Source: Pelargonium cotyledonis (Eukaryota > Streptophyta > Magnoliopsida > Geraniales > Geraniaceae). From it: 24,942 nt of DNA. Location of the stretch: positions 1 to 24,942 of the forward strand of contig JAYMTA010000717.1 of assembly GCA_036897625.1 (NCBI GenBank). The letters run 5' to 3'. The position numbers and the translations under genes are program-made. Numbering within the stretch: the first letter of the stretch is position 1; every line of letters begins with the position of its first letter. The notes beneath the pieces were generated by a model, which saw only the letters and a program-made list of their open reading frames with translations, was not told the DNA's origin and searched no databases. Of this stretch, positions 20,365 to 24,942 are shown one piece after another.

Positions 20365-23032
20365 CTAACTACCAGATCCGACCTCCTCTTCTGGCAGTTC
20401 AAATGCATCTACCTCACTGAAGTACGCTCTCTGTTGCTGAATATATTCTTGCAATGTATTTTCAGAAGCATCTTGCTCAAGCTGTGTGCGGCGCTGCTTC
20501 TGCAATAACATCAAAGAGATTAAAAGCTTAGATAAACTGTCACCAGCAGGATGCGCTTCTAAAACTATCAATCATATGCTTGAGCAATTTTCAGAATGTA
20601 ACATAACATCTCAGGATGCACTTCTAAAACTATCAATCATATGCTTGAGCAATTTTCAGAATGTAACATAACATCTGCCGTAAGCAATGGGATATTGCAT
20701 CTCGCATATGCTAAAAAAACACTATTGAATGCATTCACTAGCTAATGTAGCTCGTAAATTCATTCTAAGAACCCAAAACAATACGTGAATTTAGAATTGT
20801 TCATATGCATAAGTTTGACATTGCAACACCGGACACTAATTGATGTAACAACTTCTATAACAATTATTTAACAGATAATCATACAATACAATCAGTTTCC
20901 AACACGCAGAATATAGTGTGAAATTCATACCAACAAGAATTACATATTCCACTATCTAGCATGACTATGTCAAATTACACAAGAGAGTACATATGCAATT
21001 ACAGTTTCAGCTGCTATTGTCATATATAAGCATATTCATAGCCCACATTCTTAATTCTATAAAGTATGCTAAAAAAAATGAGGAAACATATCAGATTAAT
21101 GTAGGGGGGAAACCCCACCTTAGAAGGAACTGTATGTGGCTCCCATGGACCTTTATCTTCATAGTCATTTCTTTTGTTCCTGTGAAGGTACAGCAGTTGT
21201 GAATGTGATAGAAAACAGCAAAGAATTTTCTCTTTCCTATTCTTCACCAGTTGCTAGAGATGAATTATAAATGAGCATACGGAGAGTACAATGGAGCAAA
21301 GAGTAAGATTTTATCTTACCGAGCATTCAGAGGCCGATCTGCAGAATAGCTACTGAAAGGCACAGCAACTGTCTTCTCTTTGCCCTTCTTTCTATCAGCA
21401 GTTTGTCTCCGGCTGTAAACCGTTCGAATCTCAAGAACATCATCATTGTCATCACCACCTAAACACAAAATTAGCTCATGAAGGCCTCTAAATATCTGGC
21501 AGTGATAGAAGACGGAGTCATGGAGATGCAAAATAGTTAATTTTATTAAATTACACTCAGCTAAACTTGCAGGATCAATGTAGCATTGAACACAATTCTC
21601 CAATAACTATCAACCAAACCCTTGGAATATACGCAACTCCAAAACAAAAGAAAATGCTCAAAACCCGAGCAAAACATCATCCCGAGCACAGCACAAATTA
21701 GACCAAATTCATAAACCAACATTACAACAACTTAGTGGAAAGAAAAACTGATACTCCAATTAGAACACAAACCATCCTCATCAAATTCTAGAACTACGGA
21801 GACAACTGGAACCCTAGATGCCAATTCTCACAAAGCAAGCACGATTGCTGATAAAATGAAAGCAACACTGAGGGAAGGGAAATTACCAGGAGAAGATGAA
21901 GGTCTGGGAGGTGGATGAGGAGTGGAAGGGTCGGCGGCAGCGACGGAGGTTGAAGTGGGATTAGGCTTGTTCTGGGGCTGAAAATAGGGTTTGGGTTTGG
22001 GTTTAGGAATAGTGGATGAAGATTGAGAATGGGAGATGGAGATGGTGTTGGTGTAGTCAGAGAGGGGTTTTCTAGTAGTTGTGAGAGTTGATCTTCTCCG
22101 ATTCCGAGCTTTATCTTCATCGTCATTTATATTGTTCCTGTGAAGGTACAACAGTTGTGAATGTGATAGAAAACAGCAAAGAATTTTCTCTTTCCTTTTC
22201 TTCACCAGTTGCTAGAGATGAATTATAAATGGGCACACGGAGAGTACAATGGAGCAAAGAGTAAGATTTTAATTTACCGAGCATCCAGAAGCCGATCTGT
22301 GGAATAGCTACTGAAAGGCACGGCATCTGTCTTGTCTTTGCCCTTCTTTTTATCAGCAGTTTGTCTCCAGCTGTAAACCGTTTGAATCTCAAGAACATCA
22401 TCATTGTCATCACCACCTAAACACACAATTAGCTCATGAAGACCTCTAAATATTAGCTAATGGAGATGAGAACATAGCTAATATCATTAAATCAAGCTCA
22501 GCTAGACTTGCAGGATCATTTTAGCATTGAACACAATTCTCCAATAACTATCAACCAAACCCTTTGAATATAAGCAAAACTCCAAAACAAAAGAAAATGC
22601 TAAAATCATGAGCAAAACATCATCCCAAGCACAGCACAAATTATACCAAATTCATAAACCAACATTACAAAAAATCCTCCAATTAGAACACAAACAAAAC
22701 TAACCATAACCCTAGATGCCAATTCTCACAAAGCAAGCGCGGTTGCTGATAAAATGAAAACAACCCCGAGGAAATGAGAAATTACCAGGAGAAGACGAAG
22801 GTCTGGGAGGCGGAAGAGGAGTAGAAGGGTCGGCGGCGTCATTGGCGGCTGCGGCGGAGACGGTGGTTGAGGTGGAATTAGGCTTGTTCTTGGGTCGAAA
22901 ATAGGGTTTGGGTTTGGGTTTAGTGGGTGAAGATTGAGATTGGGAGATGGAGATGGAGTTGGTGCAGTCGGAGAGGGGTTTTCTAGTAGTTGTGTGAGCT
23001 GATCGTCTCCGATTCCGAGCTTTAGCTTCCAT
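20365..23032 (-). CDS. Sororin-like cohesion protector with internally duplicated N-terminal module, six exons, 323 aa
   Basis: Minus-strand exons: 23032-22786, 22416-22278, 22137-21887, 21458-21320, 21179-21119 and 20499-20365. All junctions are GT-AG, the sum of 972 bases is divisible by three and phases agree. The chain opens MEAKARNRRRSAHTTTRKPL with SDCTN, then KPKPKPYF and a proline/serine-rich stretch, an acidic GDDNDDVLEI, and a basic segment. These features recur at about 139-259. The C-terminus (280-323) has YIQQQRAYFSEVDAFELPEE. RKPLSDxTN near the start and FxEVDxFELPEE at the end fit plant sororin homologues, which protect cohesin from WAPL removal in the nucleus; that assignment is from family memory, not alignment. 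Exons 1-2 and most of exon 3 plus exon 4 are tandem copies; without the duplication the protein would be about 193 residues. Exon 3 is a fusion (see findings). A cell-cycle promoter element upstream agrees with the role. An alternative is an unrelated plant-specific nuclear protein. Confidence 0.65.
20547..20676. repeat. Tandem duplication of a 65-bp unit in the last intron
   Basis: Units 20547-20611 and 20612-20676 begin CAGGATGCGCTTCTAAAACT and CAGGATGCACTTCTAAAACT and seem otherwise identical. They lie close to the exon 6 acceptor (20500-20501) of the sororin-like gene, about 45 bases into the intron. Confidence 0.9.
21151..22108. repeat. Tandem gene-segment duplication, copy A
   Basis: Copy A runs from within exon 5 (old exon 3) through exon 4, its intron, and most of fused exon 3 (old exon 1). 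TTCCTGTGAAGGTACA at 21177 recurs 958 bases later at 22135. By eye, the 139-base exon copies (21320-21458 and 22278-22416) differ at about ten positions, so they are near 93% identical; most of the changes alter the amino acid. Confidence 0.9.
22109..23020. repeat. Tandem gene-segment duplication, copy B
   Basis: Copy B covers the old exon 3 remnant, the 140-base intron, exon 2 and most of exon 1. It is shorter than copy A, largely because intron 1 lacks the CTGGCAGTGATAGAAGACGG segment found near 21497. The 140-base introns are the same size in both copies, and splice sites are preserved in both. Confidence 0.9.
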
Positions 23033-23103
23033 TGCTGCTGCTATAGCTACTGCTATTTCTTCTTGTTACACATCCAAATCTTTCTGTAAAAAAGCTATTT
23101 CTT

Positions 23104-23110
23104 CTTATAG
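23104..23110 (-). promoter_or_regulatory. TATA-like element of the sororin-like gene
   Basis: CTATAAG on the minus strand, about 75 bases upstream of the ATG. Its spacing to the E2F-like site further upstream is normal for a plant core promoter. Confidence 0.4.
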
Positions 23111-23132
23111 GTGTTTTTTGACATATTTTCCT

Positions 23133-23141
23133 CTTCCCGCC
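23133..23141. promoter_or_regulatory. E2F-like site upstream of the sororin-like gene
   Basis: CTTCCCGCC (GGCGGGAAG on the gene's strand), about 100 bases upstream of the ATG. It matches the plant E2F consensus TTTCCCGCC at all but the first base. E2F sites drive S-phase expression, which would suit a cohesion factor. Confidence 0.45.
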
Positions 23142-23202
23142 TCGGGTGGAAACCAAATCTGCGGCACAACTTTACTTTCATGTCGAAACACATTGCTATC
23201 TC

Positions 23203-23425
23203 TAGAGGTGGCAAAAGGTATGGTCGGGTTCGGGTCGGGTTGATGAATTAGCTCTAACTCGATTTTATTGGGTTTTTGGGTATAGTCGAGTCGAGTTTTG
23301 GGAAAAAAAATATTGTTTTTCTTTTGTGTGGACTCAATTTTTTGTAGGTTGACAAATACAGACCCAAACCCGACAAAAAATAGGTTGGGTGGTTTGGGTG
23401 TCGTTCTGGTTGGATATGTTTTGCC
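23203..23425. mobile_element. Possible hAT-like non-autonomous fragment
   Basis: The segment opens TAGAGGTGGCAAAAGG, a common end of plant hAT-type miniature elements, and continues GGTCGGGTTCGGGTCGGGTT. The other side has GTTTTGCCAGAG, whose complement shares TGGCAAAAC with the start. An 8 bp target duplication is not evident, so this stays tentative. Confidence 0.35.
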
Positions 23426-23514
23426 AGAGTTGTCTTCTCTAACGATTTAACACTCATATCTCCCGTATTAATAATCTTGTGGTGTGGAGTCGCATGTCCA
23501 TATATATTTTTATA

Positions 23515-23540
23515 CTAGTATATTCACCCAATGCTCGGGT
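23515..23540 (-). mobile_element. Helitron-type 3' terminus 1
   Basis: On the minus strand ACCCGAGCATTGGGT (imperfect hairpin) is followed by GAATATA, then CTAG and T. A short GC hairpin 7-12 bases before CTRR with a T after it is the Helitron 3' end structure. The stem is weaker than in terminus 2. Confidence 0.4.
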
Positions 23541-23624
23541 TTTCATGTTAATTTTGTTATTTAAATTTCACTTTTACATTAAAATAAATTTGATTGAGAA
23601 TTTAATTCTTTGTTTTCAACTAAA

Positions 23625-23652
23625 CTAGGTAAAGACTCCGTGCGATGCACGG
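23625..23652 (-). mobile_element. Helitron-type 3' terminus 2
   Basis: On the minus strand CCGTGC-ATC-GCACGG forms a perfect 6-bp stem with a 3-base loop, followed by AGTCTTTAC, then CTAG and T. This fits a Helitron 3' end. The body would extend toward higher coordinates. A possible 5' end near 24727 (minus-strand TCAAATAGGTATATTACTAA after an A) is only a guess. Confidence 0.55.
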
Positions 23653-24942
23653 GTAAGTACAATAAAAATAATAAATAACTAACATTCTAAAAAAAAACTA
23701 TTAAACCATAAGTCAAAATAATAAAATCAAGAACTAATTAAAGGAAACTTAATGTCTTCTTTAGAGGAAAAAAAATTGTGAAGAGAGAATTATCATTGTT
23801 TAATACAATAATAGACACTCTAATAATCAAAAACCAAGTACATTTGTGGAATGTTAGATAGAGCATTTCAACTACAAATATTACATTTGCATACTTGCAT
23901 CCTTGCAAATTAAATTATTTACAAAAAGTTACTCCACAAAATAAACCATGAACTTCAAATGATAAAAAAAAGGAAAAAAAAATTAGAACACCTAAACTTT
24001 AATTTATAGATTTTGAATACCAAGTAATTATAAAGTATAACATGTAACAATGCCACAAACACCGCGTGAGCCACCACATTCGTTCGGAACACTGCATAAC
24101 ACATCGCATGATGGTGATCATGCCTCCATTTCATAGCTTCATAGCAAATTCTTCCACTGATATATAGCATAAGATTTTTTCTTTTTCATTTTTCTCGGCA
24201 AGTGGTAACTTTTTTATTAATACTCTAAAAAATGGGAGGAAAAAGTACACATGCCTAAGGGCAAAAAAAAACAAAAAATTACATGAATAAAATAAAAGTG
24301 ATTTGGTCGGAGCACCATAAGTCAAATCTCGGGCAGTTAATCAAGAGTGGAAAGAAGACTGAGATAAGGTTAAACATCATATTGCGAATTTTGAATAAAC
24401 TTTTTTGCCATGATTTGAATTTGCTTTGAAAGTTCAGCTTGATCCCGGCAAGCCAATGTACCAATAGCAATAAAAGAGTTGTTAATGAATTAAATTATGG
24501 AAGTAGAAGATTTGAGAATAAATAGGCATTATTGTAATTGGTAAAGAAGAGGTGGTTAGTGTGGTACGTGCGTTGTAATACATGGGAGGTTAAAAGAAGT
24601 TATGTAGAGATGGAAGCAACCAGTAATAATGGGGTTGTAGCACAATGGTCATGGGTAGTTAAAGAATCATGAATTGTAACTGGTAGTGATATATATAAAA
24701 CAGTATTAGTAATATACCTATTTGATACTTGCGTCGTAGTGGTTTGACTCTCTTTTGAGTTTCCTTCTTTTAAGGTTTGGGTGAATATTTTTTAGGGTTT
24801 TGAGTTCATTTTCGTAGTGGTGAGGTGGCGGCCCGGTTTCGCCGGATCTGGTGTAGTGGTGGCATGGGCGTGCTTGATAGCTGGCTTGGTTCTCGTAATA
24901 GAGGCACCAGGTGTTGGGCGGCGGAGTTTCTGGGCCAGGTAA
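23653..24942. other. Repeat-derived AT-rich DNA to the window edge
   Basis: Apart from the items listed, no gene is supported. Positions 24180-24330 contain T-runs and a minus-strand AGTATTAATAAAAAAGTTAC that could be a retroposon tail. From about 24820 the sequence turns GC-rich; an ATG at 24864 opens a frame to the window edge (MGVLDSWLGSRNRG then further), which may be the start of a gene or of another retroelement but cannot be judged from 26 codons. Confidence 0.35.
24370..24483 (-). other. Short coding-like frame, possibly a captured exon
   Basis: A minus-strand frame of 37 codons before TAA reads NNSFIAIGTLACRDQAELSK, then QIQIMAKKFIQNSQYDV. Its amino-acid use looks more protein-like than neighbouring frames, which are AT-driven. 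I do not recognise a family. It lies on the body side of the Helitron-type end, and Helitrons often carry gene fragments, but chance is not excluded. Confidence 0.2.

Noticed and set aside
21794-22126. Minus-strand 110-codon proline-rich frame starting MTMKIKLG
   Set aside because: It is an alternative frame across the fused exon of the sororin-like gene; the spliced frame agrees with both exon copies and with all phases.
21177-22140. Duplication as an assembly artefact from two merged haplotypes
   Set aside because: The copies differ by several percent plus indels, and the joint is inside an exon with a hybrid sequence at a short homologous stretch, which fits real unequal exchange better. 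Not fully excluded; long reads would decide.
24630-24690. tRNA-like or SINE promoter (GTAGCACAATGGTCATGG near 24637)
   Set aside because: It resembles an A box loosely, but I found no B box (GGTTCGANNCC) at the right distance and no cloverleaf.

Overview
The window looks like nuclear DNA of a eudicot plant, probably a woody rosid, though the family cannot be fixed from sequence alone. It has AT-rich intergenic DNA, GT-AG introns, plant-type genes and many decayed transposable elements. I see no prokaryotic operon, rRNA or tRNA gene, CRISPR array or organellar segment. All coordinates and splice sites were worked out by eye from the sequence.

Three real protein genes are visible. (1) Positions 1-743, plus strand: the last three exons of a pectate lyase (PL1 family), with the start outside the window. 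(2) Positions 10823-15438, minus strand: a complete eight-exon gene for the Rab geranylgeranyltransferase alpha subunit, 700 residues, with prenyltransferase-alpha repeats, the plant/animal insert domain and C-terminal leucine-rich repeats. (3) Positions 20365-23032, minus strand: a six-exon gene for a small basic/proline-rich protein ending in an acidic FELPEEE tail. I read it as a plant sororin-like cohesion protector. It carries an internal tandem duplication of about 0.95 kb that fused exon 3 of one copy to exon 1 of the other in frame, so the predicted protein (323 aa) contains its N-terminal module twice.

The rest is mostly repeat-derived. Positions 744-10540 hold a CACTA-like miniature element (3561-3802), a 71-72 bp tandem repeat (4183-4350), a LINE 3' remnant (about 4470-4640), a short LINE copy with an exact 15 bp target-site duplication (5804-6494), and a long-terminal-inverted-repeat element of about 1.5 kb that may carry a captured gene fragment (6531-8064). 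A Stowaway-like MITE sits in intron 4 of the prenyltransferase gene. Between the second and third genes are a 59-bp minisatellite built around ACTAGT (16259-16591) and a shortened LINE with a decayed endonuclease domain (about 17991-19248). Beyond the third gene are a possible hAT-like fragment and two Helitron-type 3' termini only about 110 bp apart.

The three genes do not form a functional unit. One acts in the cell wall, one in vesicle-traffic prenylation and one probably in sister-chromatid cohesion. The most interesting items are the fused-exon duplication in the third gene, with a plausible E2F site in its promoter, and the two LINE-derived elements of one family, both much shorter than a full LINE.
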